Below, one piece after another: positions 53,231-62,836 of a DNA stretch of 64,000 nucleotides. The position numbers and the translations under genes are program-made. Below the pieces are notes generated by a model. That model saw nothing but the letters and a program-made list of their open reading frames with translations, did not search any database and was not told where the DNA came from. Origin of the DNA: Roseovarius sp. (lineage in GTDB: Bacteria; Pseudomonadota; Alphaproteobacteria; Rhodobacterales; Rhodobacteraceae); contig JAJFIA010000004.1 of the NCBI GenBank assembly GCA_021775255.1, forward strand, positions 291,896 through 355,895, read 5' to 3'. Position 1 is the stretch's first letter; every line of letters starts with the position of its first letter.

Positions 53231-53251
53231 AGCGGGCCAATGAACGGGGGA

Positions 53252-54070
53252 TCACTTCGCGTTAAACGTAAAAAGCTGCTCACCATGCAGCCGGTAGCCA
53301 TCAATCAGCTCTTTTGCCCGCTCAGATGTCAGCCAGTCTTCCAGCCGCATGGCCAGCCCGGTCTTGACATGCGGGTGTTTTGCCGGGTTGACCGGCAAAT
53401 AGGCATATTGATTGAATAATCCCGCATCGCTTTGATACAATATCGCCAGATCCCCCTTGTTGCCAAAATTAAGCCAGCTTGCCCGGTCAGACAGGATATA
53501 GGCATCGAGCCCCGATGCCGTATTCAGCGCCGCCCCCATCCCCGCACCCACAGGCGCATACCAATCGCCCTCCGGCGAAATCCCGGCCGCCTGCCACAGG
53601 CTCATTTCCTTTTTGTGAGTGCCACTGTCATCGCCCCGGCTGACAAATTTTGGCCTGGCGGCACTGATCTTCTGCATGGCCTCGGTGATGCTTTTGGCAC
53701 CGGCCACATCCGCAGGATCAGATGCAGGGCCAACAATGATAAAATCATTATACATGATCTCGCGCCGGTGGGTGCCAAAACCGGCAGCCACAAACGCCTC
53801 TTCCGCCGCGCGGGCATGCACCAGTATGGCATCCACATCGCCGGCCTTGCCCAGCCGGATCGCCTGCCCGGTGCCGACCACCAGCAGTTGCACTTCAATG
53901 CCGGTGTCCTTCTTGATCTCGGGCAGCAAAATCTCGGCCAGACCGGAATTGTGAAACGAGGTGGTCACCGCCATGCGCAACATATCTGCACGCGCGCCGA
54001 TTGCCCCGAATATACTAAACATCAGGGTGGCGATTGTCAGGGTAGTCCATTTTATGATTGAGCGTTTCAT
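53252..54070 (-). CDS. tupA: Tungstate-binding periplasmic protein
   Basis: The 272-residue binding protein has a signal peptide (IKWTTLTIATLMFSIFGAIGARA) and the TupA ligand motifs TTSFHNSGL and SRGDDSGTHKKE. It also has DAILVHARAAE and NDFIIVGPASD, which separate the Tup type from the molybdate ModA type. It delivers tungstate to the TupBC transporter. The gene is last in tupB-tupC-tupA and overlaps tupC by 4 bp. Confidence 0.9.
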   Translation of the reverse strand: MKRSIIKWTTLTIATLMFSIFGAIGARADMLRMAVTTSFHNSGLAEILLPEIKKDTGIEVQLLVVGTGQAIRLGKAGDVDAILVHARAAEEAFVAAGFGTHRREIMYNDFIIVGPASDPADVAGAKSITEAMQKISAARPKFVSRGDDSGTHKKEMSLWQAAGISPEGDWYAPVGAGMGAALNTASGLDAYILSDRASWLNFGNKGDLAILYQSDAGLFNQYAYLPVNPAKHPHVKTGLAMRLEDWLTSERAKELIDGYRLHGEQLFTFNAK

Positions 54071-54780
54071 TCTACTATATCTCCATTTAAAAAGGCGCGG
54101 GCTTGCGCCGTTTGCGGGGTTTCAAAAAAAGTCTCAGCCGGGCTGAATTCATGCACTACCCCGTGCAGGATGAAAATCACCTCACTGGCCAGACGCCGGG
54201 CCTGCCCCATATCATGGGTTGACATGATGATGCGGGTGCCCTCCGCCGACGCCGCCTGCAATATCGCCTCGATCTCACGCATCGCGCGGCCATCCAATGA
54301 GGCACAGGGCTCATCGAGAAATAAAACATCCGGCCCCCGGATCAACGCCCGCGCCAGCGCCAGTTTCTGCCGCTCGCCCCCCGAAAGCACCGTTGCCTGC
54401 CGGCCTTCTGCCCCGCCAAGGCCAATCTTTGTGGCCCAGTCCCGCGCCCGTTCGCGGGCCTCGGGTTTAGGTATATTCAACAGGGCCAGCGGATAGATCA
54501 AGTTCTCAAGCACTGTCCGGCGTAGCATCACCGGCGTCTGAAACACGAAACCCTGCCGCCGCCGGGCTTCATCCTGGTCACAGGCCCATTTGACCGTGCC
54601 CGCATTCAGCCGCATAATGCCATGCAGCATCTTCAAAAGGCTGGTTTTTCCGGCCCCATTAGGGCCAATCACCATGGTCAGGCCCTCTGCCTGCAAGGTA
54701 ATATCCACCGGCCCCACCAGCACTTTCCCGCGCCTGCGGACCTGTGCCCCACAGATTTGCAAAGGGAACATCACACTCAC
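54067..54780 (-). CDS. tupC: Tungstate ABC transporter ATPase
   Basis: The 237-residue ATPase has Walker A GPNGAGKTSLLKML, signature LSGGERQKLALARAL, Walker B VLFLDEPCASLD and the switch His in STHDMGQARRL. The start is GTG at 54780, overlapping the tupB stop (GTGA), with ATG at 54771 as an alternative. It pairs with TupB at the inner membrane. Confidence 0.92.
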   Translation of the reverse strand: MSVMFPLQICGAQVRRRGKVLVGPVDITLQAEGLTMVIGPNGAGKTSLLKMLHGIMRLNAGTVKWACDQDEARRRQGFVFQTPVMLRRTVLENLIYPLALLNIPKPEARERARDWATKIGLGGAEGRQATVLSGGERQKLALARALIRGPDVLFLDEPCASLDGRAMREIEAILQAASAEGTRIIMSTHDMGQARRLASEVIFILHGVVHEFSPAETFFETPQTAQARAFLNGDIVE

Positions 54781-55481
54781 CAGCGCCCCTCCCGTTCGGT
54801 ATGGCTCAGGCCGTGAATCGCCAGATTGACCGCAATCGCCAGCGCAATCAGGATAAAGCCCAACCCCAGCGCCAGGGCAAAATCACCGCGCCCGGTCTCA
54901 AGCGCGATGGCGGTGGTCAGAACCCGCGTGGCATGATCAATATTGCCGCCCACAATCATGATCGCGCCGACCTCGCCAATGCCGCGCCCAAACCCCGCCA
55001 ATGACGCCGTGAGCAACGCCCGGCGGCTGTCCCACAGCAGGGTTTTGACCCGCTGCCACTGAGTGGTGTTCATCGAAATCAGCATATCGTGATATTCCAC
55101 CCATAAATCCCGCAGCGACTGATGCGCGATCGAGGTGATCAACGGCACAATGATCAGCACCTGCGCGATGATCATGGCCGTGGGCGTGAATAACAGCCCC
55201 AATACCCCAAACGGCCCCGCGCGCGAGAGCAACACATAAACGATCAGCCCCACCACCACCGGCGGCAGCCCCATCAGCGCATTGAGTATGGCAATCAGGA
55301 TGCGCCGGAAACGAAAGCGCCGGACCGTGATCAGCGCGGCCCAGGGCAGTGAGATCAGGCAGGCAATACCCAGCGCGCTCAGTGTCACCCGAAGCGAGAG
55401 CAGGGTGATCTCCACCAGATCCGCGTTCAATGTCACAATCAGCCAGAAGGCTTGTGTTATCCCGCTCCAAAGCTCCGACAT
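54777..55481 (-). CDS. tupB: Tungstate ABC transporter permease
   Basis: The 234-residue permease has five to six membrane segments and the EAA loop LWDSRRALLTASLAGFGRGIGEVGAIMIVGG that contacts the ATPase. It starts MSELWSGITQAFWLIVTLNADL. It is the first gene of the tup operon. Presence of the operon suggests tungsten enzymes such as certain formate dehydrogenases elsewhere in the genome. The 92 bp upstream, to the dehydrogenase stop, show no other feature. Confidence 0.92.
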   Translation of the reverse strand: MSELWSGITQAFWLIVTLNADLVEITLLSLRVTLSALGIACLISLPWAALITVRRFRFRRILIAILNALMGLPPVVVGLIVYVLLSRAGPFGVLGLLFTPTAMIIAQVLIIVPLITSIAHQSLRDLWVEYHDMLISMNTTQWQRVKTLLWDSRRALLTASLAGFGRGIGEVGAIMIVGGNIDHATRVLTTAIALETGRGDFALALGLGFILIALAIAVNLAIHGLSHTEREGRW

Positions 55482-55573
55482 GCGCGGCTCATTCCCCCCT
55501 GTTACCGGTCGCAGTTAACCGGCTGTGCATGCGAATAACAACAACGATCCCGGTCAATCATGTGAATTTCGTC

Positions 55574-56998
55574 TCATGGGTCCGGCTGGCGCAAAACCGC
55601 GCCGGGGTTCATGATCATTTTGGGGTCAAGGGCGGCTTTAATGGCGCGCATTGCGGACATTTTGGCCGCATCGCCATAACGCTCAAGCTCCCCCACCTTC
55701 ATCCGGCCAATGCCATGTTCAGCACTGAAAGAGCCGCCTGCGGCCTGCACCAGATCATGCACAGTACGATTGATTCTATCGCGCAGGTCGGCATAGTCCT
55801 CGCGGTTGTGGCCTTTAGGGGCAAAGACGTTGTAATGCAGGTTGCCGTCGCCCAGATGGCCAAAACAGTTGATGCGAAAATCCCCCAGTGCGGCAATCGC
55901 CTGACCGGCGGTGCTGATAAATCCCGCAATTTCCCCCAGTGGCAGCGAAATATCATGCGAATTAACCGAGCCAACGCGCCGGTTCGCCTCGGGGATGCTT
56001 TCGCGCAACTGCCAGAAATCCTGCCGCTGCGCCTCGGATTGGGCAATCAGGCCATCATTGACAAGGCCCGCCTCCAAGGCCGCCTCAAACAGCTCCGTCA
56101 GCGCCGTTTCGGGGTTCAGCCCCCGCGCCAGGCCGATGTCAATCAGCACAAACCATTCCGGCAAATCCTGAAACGGCAGGCGCAGGCCGGGCATCGTCTC
56201 GGCCAGAAATTCCAGCCCGGTTTCATGCATCAGTTCAAACGCGCTGATGCCCTCGCCCAAAGCCGCGCGCGCCAGTGCCAGCAGCTCAAGCGCTGCCTGC
56301 GGGCTTTGCACCCACATCAACGCGGTGCCCTCGCCCGCCGGGACGGGGAATAATTTCAACGTGGCGGCGGTGATCACGCCCAAAGTGCCCTCGGCACCGA
56401 TCAGCAGGTTTTTCAGATCATAGCCGGTGTTGTCTTTTCTGAGCCGTTTCAGCCCCCGCCAGATTTGCCCGTCCGGCAGCACTGCCTCAAGCCCAAGGCA
56501 AAGATCGCGCGCCGAGCCATAACGCAGCACATTCACCCCGCCGGCATTGGTTGAAAGCATCCCACCGATGCGGGCACTGCCCTTTGCCGCAATATTAAGC
56601 GGAAACAAACGATGCACCGCATCTGCCGCGTCGTGAATGTCCGACAGAATCGCCCCGGCTTCCGCCACAATCACGTTTTCATCGGGGTATACCGCGCGGA
56701 TCGCACACATCCGTTCAAGGCTCAGCACCAAAGGCGCAGGCCCCTCCGGCAACACCTGCCCCCCCACCAGCCCGGTGCCGCCACCGTAAGGCACAATGCC
56801 AATGCAGGCCTGATAGGCGGCCTGCACCACAAGGGCCACTTCCTTAACCGTGGCCGGGGCCACAACCATTCCCGCCTGCCCCTTAAAGCGCCCGCGCGGC
56901 TCTTCCAGGTAATGCGGTGCGGCCACGCGCAAGGCCGCTGCGGGCAGCTTCGCGCGCAGATCGGCGGCAAACGCAGGATCAACCGGGTTCAAACTCAT
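55574..56998 (-). CDS. FAD-linked 2-hydroxyacid dehydrogenase (GlcD/D-LDH type)
   Basis: The 474-residue flavoprotein has the FAD-binding PCMH domain (IVPYGGGTGLVGGQVLP, IGGMLSTNAGGVNVLRYGSARDLCLGLEAVLPDG, GAEGTLGVITAATLKLFP) and a C-terminal FAD-oxidase domain with GHLGDGNLHYNV and AEHGIGRMK. It probably oxidises D-lactate, glycolate or D-2-hydroxyglutarate. No GlcE or GlcF gene is nearby, so a one-subunit D-lactate or 2-hydroxyglutarate enzyme is more likely. Confidence 0.9.
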   Translation of the reverse strand: MSLNPVDPAFAADLRAKLPAAALRVAAPHYLEEPRGRFKGQAGMVVAPATVKEVALVVQAAYQACIGIVPYGGGTGLVGGQVLPEGPAPLVLSLERMCAIRAVYPDENVIVAEAGAILSDIHDAADAVHRLFPLNIAAKGSARIGGMLSTNAGGVNVLRYGSARDLCLGLEAVLPDGQIWRGLKRLRKDNTGYDLKNLLIGAEGTLGVITAATLKLFPVPAGEGTALMWVQSPQAALELLALARAALGEGISAFELMHETGLEFLAETMPGLRLPFQDLPEWFVLIDIGLARGLNPETALTELFEAALEAGLVNDGLIAQSEAQRQDFWQLRESIPEANRRVGSVNSHDISLPLGEIAGFISTAGQAIAALGDFRINCFGHLGDGNLHYNVFAPKGHNREDYADLRDRINRTVHDLVQAAGGSFSAEHGIGRMKVGELERYGDAAKMSAMRAIKAALDPKMIMNPGAVLRQPDP

Positions 56999-57104
56999 GC
57001 ATCATACCTTATGCATCTGCTCAGAAATAACCAAGCCATTCATCAGCCCCTGACGTGGCTGCCTCATTACTTTGAGGCGCGCCTGCAAGGGCGCGATGAG
57101 CGGC

Positions 57105-57689
57105 TCACCCGGCATCGGTACGGCCGCGCCGGTCCATCCGAAGGGCGGCATATAATACATGCGTGCGCCAGCGCCCGTTGATCTGCAGATAACTTTGCGC
57201 CACGCCCTCATATTTAAACCCGCATTTTTCCAGCAAAGCCCGTGAGGCGGTATTTTCCGGCAGGCAGGCGGCTTCGACCCGGCTCAGATCCAGCCGTTCA
57301 AACGCATAATGCACCATACCCTCAATCGCCTCGCGCATATAGCCCTGCCGCGCGTGAGGCAGCCCGATCCAATAGCCCAGTGATCCCGCCTGCGCCGGCC
57401 CGCGCCGGATGGTATCGAGGGTAATGGCTCCCAAAAGCTGCTCATCCTCGCGCCGGATCAGGAATAAAGGCACCGCCGCGCCATTGGAGATTGACCGCTG
57501 CGCCCAGTAAACCCGGTTGGCAAAGCCTTTGCGTGACAGGTGATCGCCCGACCAGACCGGCTCCCACGGGGTCAGAAATTCCTCGCTTTGGCGGCGCAGA
57601 CCGCTCCAGTTGCGAAAATCATTCAGCATTGGCTGGCGCAATGTCAGGCGTTCGGTCTCGATCCTGATTTTACGCCGGGGGATAAACAT
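57105..57689 (-). CDS. GNAT acetyltransferase, RimJ/RimL type
   Basis: The 194-residue protein begins with the RimJ-type RIETERLTLRQPMLNDFRNW. It has the acetyl-CoA motif region YWIGLPHARQGYMREAIEGMVHYAFERL and ends with ENTASRALLEKCGFKYEGVAQSYLQINGRW. It may acetylate a ribosomal or other protein N-terminus. Its ATG shares one base with the stop of the M16 peptidase gene, a pairing common in Rhodobacteraceae. Confidence 0.9.
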   Translation of the reverse strand: MFIPRRKIRIETERLTLRQPMLNDFRNWSGLRRQSEEFLTPWEPVWSGDHLSRKGFANRVYWAQRSISNGAAVPLFLIRREDEQLLGAITLDTIRRGPAQAGSLGYWIGLPHARQGYMREAIEGMVHYAFERLDLSRVEAACLPENTASRALLEKCGFKYEGVAQSYLQINGRWRTHVLYAALRMDRRGRTDAG

Positions 57690-58951
57690 CAGGCCGCGCG
57701 CCTTTTCTGCAAATCTTCAAGCGTGGGCGCCGCCCTGACCGGCCCGTAAAGCGCCATCGCCGCCGGGGCCTCATGGGCAATCTGCGCCGCCTGGGCTTTT
57801 ACATCCGCGAGTGTCACCGCATCAATCCGCGCCACCACCTCATCCAGCCCCGGCACCCGGCCCCAGATCTGCAGCATCCGCGCCAGCCGTTCGGCCCGGC
57901 TTGACGGGCTTTCCAGCCCCATCAGCAGCCCCGCTTTCATCTGCGTGCGGGCGCGCTCAACTTCCCGCGAGCTGACATCTTCCACCGCCCGTTTCATCTC
58001 ATCCACCGTGATCTGCGCCAGATCCGCCAGTTGATCCCCTGAAGTGCCCGCATAGATCGTCATCATGCCGGTATCGGCATAGGCCCCGGCCTGGGCATAA
58101 ATGCTGTAACAAAGCCCACGCTTTTCGCGGATTTCCTGAAACAGGCGCGATGACATGCTGCCCCCCAGCAGGCTGGCATATATCTGTGTCGCATAAATCT
58201 GCGGGTCGGAATAATCCGGGCTTTCAAACCCCAGCGCAAAATGCGCCTGTTCCAGCTCCTTCAGATGTCGGCTTTCACCGCCCGAAAACGATGCTTTTGG
58301 CGGCTGGATCAGGGTGGTTTGCGCCATATCACCAAACAGCTTTTCAGCTTCCGCAACCAATGCATCATGATCCACCGCACCGGCGGCCGACAGGATCATC
58401 TGACCGGGCGCATAATGCTGCCTGGTAAACCTTTCCAGATCGGCGCGGATAAAGCTGCGCACCCGCTCTTCCGGGCCAAGAATTGTCCGGCCCAGCGGGT
58501 GATCCGGGTATGCTTTTTCCTGAAGCCAGTCAAAAATGATGTCATCGGGCGTATCCAGCGCCTGACCGATTTCCTGCAGGATCACCCCGCGCTCGATCTC
58601 AATCTCGCCCGCGTCAAACACCGGGTTGCGCAGAATATCGGCAATCACATCCAGCGCCAGCGGCACATCATCTTTCAGAACCCGCACATAATAGGCCGTG
58701 ACCTCGCGCGAGGTATAGGCGTTGATAAATCCGCCCACATCCTCGATCGCCTCGGCAATCTGCAAGGCCGAGCGCGTGGTTGTGCCCTTGAACGCCATGT
58801 GCTCGAGAAAATGCGCGATGCCGTTTTGCTCGGGCGCTTCATGACGGGCACCCGCCAGCACCCAGACGCCAATCGAGGCCGATTGCAGCCCCGGCATATG
58901 CTCGGATACAATGCGAAACCCGTTGGAAAGGGTTGTAAGGTTTACACTCAA
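57689..58951 (-). CDS. M16-family zinc peptidase, processing-peptidase-like
   Basis: The 420-residue peptidase has the inverted zinc motif HFLEHMAFKG (HxxEH) with the distal Glu in the helix after EIERGVILQEIGQ, and a second homologous domain without zinc residues. It resembles bacterial PqqL/mitochondrial processing peptidase beta-subunit-like proteins. The start is a TTG at 58951 (MSVNLTTLSNGFRIV). It lies downstream of thrC and overlaps the acetyltransferase gene. Confidence 0.93.
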   Translation of the reverse strand: MSVNLTTLSNGFRIVSEHMPGLQSASIGVWVLAGARHEAPEQNGIAHFLEHMAFKGTTTRSALQIAEAIEDVGGFINAYTSREVTAYYVRVLKDDVPLALDVIADILRNPVFDAGEIEIERGVILQEIGQALDTPDDIIFDWLQEKAYPDHPLGRTILGPEERVRSFIRADLERFTRQHYAPGQMILSAAGAVDHDALVAEAEKLFGDMAQTTLIQPPKASFSGGESRHLKELEQAHFALGFESPDYSDPQIYATQIYASLLGGSMSSRLFQEIREKRGLCYSIYAQAGAYADTGMMTIYAGTSGDQLADLAQITVDEMKRAVEDVSSREVERARTQMKAGLLMGLESPSSRAERLARMLQIWGRVPGLDEVVARIDAVTLADVKAQAAQIAHEAPAAMALYGPVRAAPTLEDLQKRRAA

Positions 58952-58971
58952 TGGCCGGTCCGTTCTTTAAA

Positions 58972-59014
58972 GCGTTTCTCGTTGCTTCCTCTATTGGGAA
59001 ATACCGAGAAACGC
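58972..59014. repeat. GCGTTTCTCG/CGAGAAACGC inverted repeat
   Basis: Perfect 10-base arms (58972-58981 and 59005-59014) enclose a 23-base loop, with AAA before the left arm. It lies between the thrC stop and the M16 start, both on the minus strand, and shares AAAGCGTTT ends with two other repeats. It could attenuate read-through from thrC. Confidence 0.7.
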
Positions 59015-59063
59015 ATACTACAATTAATGGTCATCCGCGTTTCACAGTCAATCACTGGCCCGA

Positions 59064-60449
59064 TCACCTGCGAGACGCTTTTATCAATGTCTCGATCACC
59101 CCCAGATCATTGTTGATCCGGGTTATCCGCTCCGCCCGCTCATAGAGGTCCGACATACGCTCTGGCAAGGGGGGGCGGATGCCACAGGCCGCTTCCACCG
59201 CATCGGGGAACTTGGCCGGGTGTGCCGTGGCGAGGGTGATCATCGGTGTGCCGGGCGCGCGCTGCTCTTTCGCCACCTTCACACCCACGGCGGAATGCGG
59301 GCATAAAAGCTCATTCGTGCGTGCAAGGGTATCGGCAATCGTGGCGCGGGTATCATCCTCGCTACAGCTCCCTGAATCAAAAACTTCCCGCAGCGCCTGC
59401 AACGCGCCCTGACTGACGTTGAAGCCACCGGATTTCAGCTCCTCCATCAACTGCGCCACCGCTTTGCCATCGCGGCCATAGGCCTCAAACAACGCCCGCT
59501 CAAAATTTGAGCTGACCTGGATGTCCATCGACGGGCTGATCGAGGGGATCACGTTGTCGGTTTTATAGGCACCGCTGGTCAGGCAACGGTGCAGAATATC
59601 GTTCTGATTGGTCGCCACCACCAGCCGGTCAATCGGCAGCCCCATGCGCCGGGCAATGTAGCCTGCAAAAATATCGCCAAAATTGCCGGTGGGCACGGTG
59701 AAGGATACTTTTCTGTGCGGCGCGCCCAGCGCCACCGCCGAGGTGAAATAATACACCACCTGCGCCAGCACCCGCGCCCAGTTGATCGAGTTGACCCCGG
59801 CAAGGCCCACCGCATCGCGAAACGCAAAATCGTTGAACATGTCTTTCAGGCGCGCCTGACAATCATCAAAATGCCCGTCCATTGCCAGGGCATGTACATT
59901 TGGCTCGGTCAGCGTTGTCATCTGGCGGCGCTGCACTTCTGAAACCCGCCCATGCGGATAGAGAATGAACACATCCACAGCCTTTGAGCCGCGAAACGCC
60001 TCGATCGCCGCACTGCCGGTATCGCCGCTGGTGGCCCCTACGATACAGACCCGCTGGCCGTTGCGCTTCAATGACGCTTCAAACAACTGGCCAATCAGTT
60101 GCATGGCGAAATCCTTGAACGCCAGTGTCGGCCCGTGAAACAGCTCCAGCAGGAAATGCCCCGGCGCCAACTGTTTCAAAGGCGCGCGCGCGGCGTGGCC
60201 AAAGCCCGCATAGGCCCGCGCGATGATGTCTTGAAATTCATCATCGCTGAAACTGTCGCCAATGAAGGGCCGCATGACGCGAAAGGCTGCCTCCTCATAG
60301 GGCAGGCCCTCAAGCGCGGCCATATCGCCGTGGCTCATCACAGGGATGGCTTCGGGCAGGTAAAGCCCGCCATCGCGCGCCAGCCCGGTGAGCATCGCCT
60401 GTTCAAAATCCAAAACCGGGGCCGCGCCCCTTGTGGAGATATATTTCAT
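59064..60449 (-). CDS. thrC: Threonine synthase
   Basis: ThrC converts O-phosphohomoserine to threonine with PLP. The 461-residue protein has the PLP Lys in LAFKDFAMQL and GATSGDTGSAAIEAFRG, and the family N-terminus MKYISTRGAAPVLDFEQAMLTGLARDGGLYLPE. Length matches the longer bacterial/fungal type. The ATG overlaps the SURF1 stop by 4 bp, continuing the cytochrome-oxidase-associated gene string. Confidence 0.95.
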   Translation of the reverse strand: MKYISTRGAAPVLDFEQAMLTGLARDGGLYLPEAIPVMSHGDMAALEGLPYEEAAFRVMRPFIGDSFSDDEFQDIIARAYAGFGHAARAPLKQLAPGHFLLELFHGPTLAFKDFAMQLIGQLFEASLKRNGQRVCIVGATSGDTGSAAIEAFRGSKAVDVFILYPHGRVSEVQRRQMTTLTEPNVHALAMDGHFDDCQARLKDMFNDFAFRDAVGLAGVNSINWARVLAQVVYYFTSAVALGAPHRKVSFTVPTGNFGDIFAGYIARRMGLPIDRLVVATNQNDILHRCLTSGAYKTDNVIPSISPSMDIQVSSNFERALFEAYGRDGKAVAQLMEELKSGGFNVSQGALQALREVFDSGSCSEDDTRATIADTLARTNELLCPHSAVGVKVAKEQRAPGTPMITLATAHPAKFPDAVEAACGIRPPLPERMSDLYERAERITRINNDLGVIETLIKASRR

Positions 60450-61132
60450 GCCAATGTGCCCTTCCCGACCGGCGCCCTGCGCCAGATATAATAGCCGGTC
60501 ATCACTATCCAGACTGCTGCCAGTGAAAACCAGGTGATTGCATAATTCAGATGATCATTGGGAATGCCTTCGGTGCCCACAGGCAGTGGTGTTGTCGAAT
60601 AAGGCGAGGCTTTGATTTCACGCGCAACAATCAGCGTGGGCTCGGTGCCAAGCTCCGCCGCCATAGCAGGCACATCGCGGGCAAACCACAGGCCCTTCTC
60701 AATATCGGGCTCCGGGGTAAACCCATCCACCTCATCGGGCCAGTGCAGGTTGCCCATGACGCTAATCTCATGCGGGCCGGAAAAATCCGTGTGATCCTCA
60801 AGGCTGAGAAACCCCCGGTCGAGCAAAACCTGCCGCCCGCCAAGATCAAGGATTGAGATCATCCGGTAACCGGGGCCTATATTCTTGACACTGACCAGCA
60901 CCCGCAGACCCGGGCGCGCGATGCCGCGCGCGGTTACCGGCAGGTATTTATCGCGTGCCGGATCGGGCTTTTCGGGCAGATCTACAGGAGAGGCGGCAAT
61001 CCGGGCTTCGATATTGGCCAGCGCGGCTTCTTTCCACGCCAGACGTTCAAGCTGCCAGATACCAAGCCAGATCAGCAGGGCCGCACCGGCAAGGCCAAAG
61101 ATCAGGGGAGGGATGATGCGGCGCAAGCCCAT
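60446..61132 (-). CDS. SURF1-family cytochrome oxidase assembly protein
   Basis: The 228-residue protein has the SURF1 plan: a first membrane helix (IIPPLIFGLAGAALLIWLGIWQLERLAWKEA), a periplasmic domain with KYLPVTARG and VLLDRGFLS, and a final helix (NYAITWFSLAAVWIVMTGYYIWRR). It helps load haem a into cytochrome aa3 oxidase. It follows ctaE, but a T-run hairpin and a REP-like repeat lie between them, so it may also have its own promoter. Confidence 0.92.
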   Translation of the reverse strand: MGLRRIIPPLIFGLAGAALLIWLGIWQLERLAWKEAALANIEARIAASPVDLPEKPDPARDKYLPVTARGIARPGLRVLVSVKNIGPGYRMISILDLGGRQVLLDRGFLSLEDHTDFSGPHEISVMGNLHWPDEVDGFTPEPDIEKGLWFARDVPAMAAELGTEPTLIVAREIKASPYSTTPLPVGTEGIPNDHLNYAITWFSLAAVWIVMTGYYIWRRAPVGKGTLA

Positions 61133-61148
61133 TGCTCCTTCGGGATAG

Positions 61149-61172
61149 AAAAAGCGCGCAAATCATGCGCGC
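61149..61172 (-). terminator. Candidate Rho-independent terminator after ctaE
   Basis: On the minus strand GCGCGC, a 7-base loop and GCGCGC are followed by five T. It lies about 75 bp after the ctaE stop and just before the SURF1 start. A stem of six G/C pairs with this T-run is plausible but modest, so read-through into SURF1 is likely. Confidence 0.6.
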
Positions 61173-61192
61173 CATTTTGTTTAAACGGGGGG

Positions 61193-61241
61193 GTGGGTTT
61201 CACCCACCCTACACAGCGCCCGTAAGGTTGGTGAAACCCAC
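61193..61241. repeat. GTGGGTTTCACCCACC palindromic repeat (paired copy)
   Basis: Arms 61193-61212 and 61222-61241 pair around a 9-base loop, with one G/T substitution (GGTTGG against CCCACC). It ends 5 bp before the ctaE stop on the minus strand. It is the third member of the family seen at 10.03 kb and 45.28 kb. Confidence 0.8.
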
Positions 61242-61246
61242 CTGCG

Positions 61247-62059
61247 TCAGCCGCCCCAGATATAGACTGCGGCAAACAAGAATAGCCAGATCACATCAAC
61301 AAAATGCCAGTACCAGGCCGCCGCCTCAAAGCCCACATGTTGCTCGGGCGTAAAATCGCCCTGCAAGGTACGTAGCAGGCAGACAAACAGGAAGATCGTG
61401 CCGATAATCACGTGAAACCCGTGAAAGCCCGTCGCCATGAAAAATGTGGCGCCATAGATATTGCCGGAAAACCCAAACGCCGCATGGCTGTATTCATACG
61501 CCTGAAATGCGGTGAACAGGGCCCCAAGCACGATCGCGATCGTCAGGCCCCATTTCATGTCTGAACGGTTGTTTTCATGCACCAAGGCATGGTGCGCCCA
61601 GGTGGCGGCACAGCCTGAGAGCAGCAGGATCAACGTGTTGATCAGCGGCAGATGCCAGGGATCAAATGTTTCGATCCCCACCGGCGGCCAAACACCATCC
61701 TTTATCGGCGACAAAGGCCCCATCGGATACATCGCATTCTTGAAAAACGCCCAGAACCAGGCGGCAAAGAACATCACTTCGGACATGATGAACATGATGA
61801 AACCATAGCGCAGGCCAATCCGCACAACCGGCGTATGATCGCCCGCTTTGCTTTCGGCGATAACCTCCGACCACCAGCCGAACATGACGTAAAGTACGCC
61901 CACAAGCCCGGCCAGGAAGACCCAGGGCTGGTTGTTATCAACCTCAGGTGAAATCATCAGCACCATGCCAAACAGCATGGTAAAGCCTGCCAATGCACCG
62001 AGGAACGGCCACAATGACGGGCTTAGAATGTGATAATCGTGATTTTTTTCATGTGCCAT
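61247..62059 (-). CDS. ctaE: Cytochrome c oxidase subunit III
   Basis: The 270-residue inner-membrane protein has the seven-helix COX3 layout. Segments include [58 protein letters not shown] loop, and [17 protein letters not shown] and [21 protein letters not shown] near the end. It stabilises the aa3 oxidase core. It lies 35 bp after ctaG. Confidence 0.96.
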   Translation of the reverse strand: MAHEKNHDYHILSPSLWPFLGALAGFTMLFGMVLMISPEVDNNQPWVFLAGLVGVLYVMFGWWSEVIAESKAGDHTPVVRIGLRYGFIMFIMSEVMFFAAWFWAFFKNAMYPMGPLSPIKDGVWPPVGIETFDPWHLPLINTLILLLSGCAATWAHHALVHENNRSDMKWGLTIAIVLGALFTAFQAYEYSHAAFGFSGNIYGATFFMATGFHGFHVIIGTIFLFVCLLRTLQGDFTPEQHVGFEAAAWYWHFVDVIWLFLFAAVYIWGG

Positions 62060-62094
62060 TTTGGTTTCCCTCGCTGGAAGGCCTTTTATTAAAG

Positions 62095-62670
62095 TTAGTT
62101 TACTTCGGTTTCGCTCACCTGCTCAAGGGCCGCTTGCGGTTCGGGCAGGTCAATTTCATAAAATGTATAAGACAGGGTGATTGTATGGGTATATTTTGCA
62201 TCCCTGTCACGGGTGATTTCCGGGTCAACATAGAATGACACCGGCATTTCCACCCGCTCACCGGGGCGCAAGACCTGTTCGGTAAAGCAAAAGCATTCGA
62301 TCTTGTTGAAAAACCCGCCGGCCTCATAGGGTGTCACGTTATAAGCCGCCTGCCCTGCCACCGGGCGATTGGTGGGGTTATATGCTTCAAAATAGGCCAG
62401 ACCGGTTTCGCCAATGCGCAGCTCCATCTCGCGCACCACGGGCTTGAATTCCCACGGCATGTCATGATTGAGGCTGGCGTCAAAACGGATTTTGATGGTC
62501 TGATCAAGGATTTTATCGGCGCCCGCAAGGGCCACACCGGGGGTGCCGCCAAAGCCGGTGACCCGGCAAAACCAGTTGTAAAACGGCACCGACGCCCAGG
62601 CCAGAGCGCCCATCACAATAATCACCCCCAGCAGGCCGGTCAGGGTTTTTTTATTTGCGTCCATCGCCAT
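62095..62670 (-). CDS. ctaG: Cytochrome c oxidase assembly protein CtaG (Cox11)
   Basis: CtaG/Cox11 inserts copper into the CuB site of subunit I. The 191-residue protein has one N-terminal membrane helix ([32 protein letters not shown]) and the periplasmic copper-binding motif CFCF within [13 protein letters not shown]. The end is a typical Cox11 beta domain. The ATG overlaps the stop of the small upstream reading frame (TGATG). Confidence 0.95.
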   Translation of the reverse strand: MAMDANKKTLTGLLGVIIVMGALAWASVPFYNWFCRVTGFGGTPGVALAGADKILDQTIKIRFDASLNHDMPWEFKPVVREMELRIGETGLAYFEAYNPTNRPVAGQAAYNVTPYEAGGFFNKIECFCFTEQVLRPGERVEMPVSFYVDPEITRDRDAKYTHTITLSYTFYEIDLPEPQAALEQVSETEVN

Positions 62671-62835
62671 CAGTTTTGGTCCTGCACTGTTTGCGTTTCA
62701 TCCGAAGTTCTTGCGACCTGCTTGGCCATGGTCAGGCCAAAAATCAGCACCCCGAGCGCAACCAGCGCAAGCCCCAGCCCAAGATTGCGGCCAAAGCGGC
62801 GTTTATGTAGCTCATGCTGTTCCGGAAAGCTCATC
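62670..62835 (-). pseudogene. Small cox-cluster membrane protein with an apparent +1 frameshift
   Basis: From ATG 62835 the frame reads MSFPETA and stops. From the ninth codon on, a second frame reads HELHKRRFGRNLGLGLALV then ALGVLIFGLTMAKQ and runs to a TGA overlapping ctaG. One base fewer in the AAA of CCGGAAACAG would join them into a 54-residue single-TM protein like the small protein found at this place in related cox clusters. Either the gene is broken or the sequence has a one-base error. Confidence 0.65.
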
Positions 62836-62836
62836 C

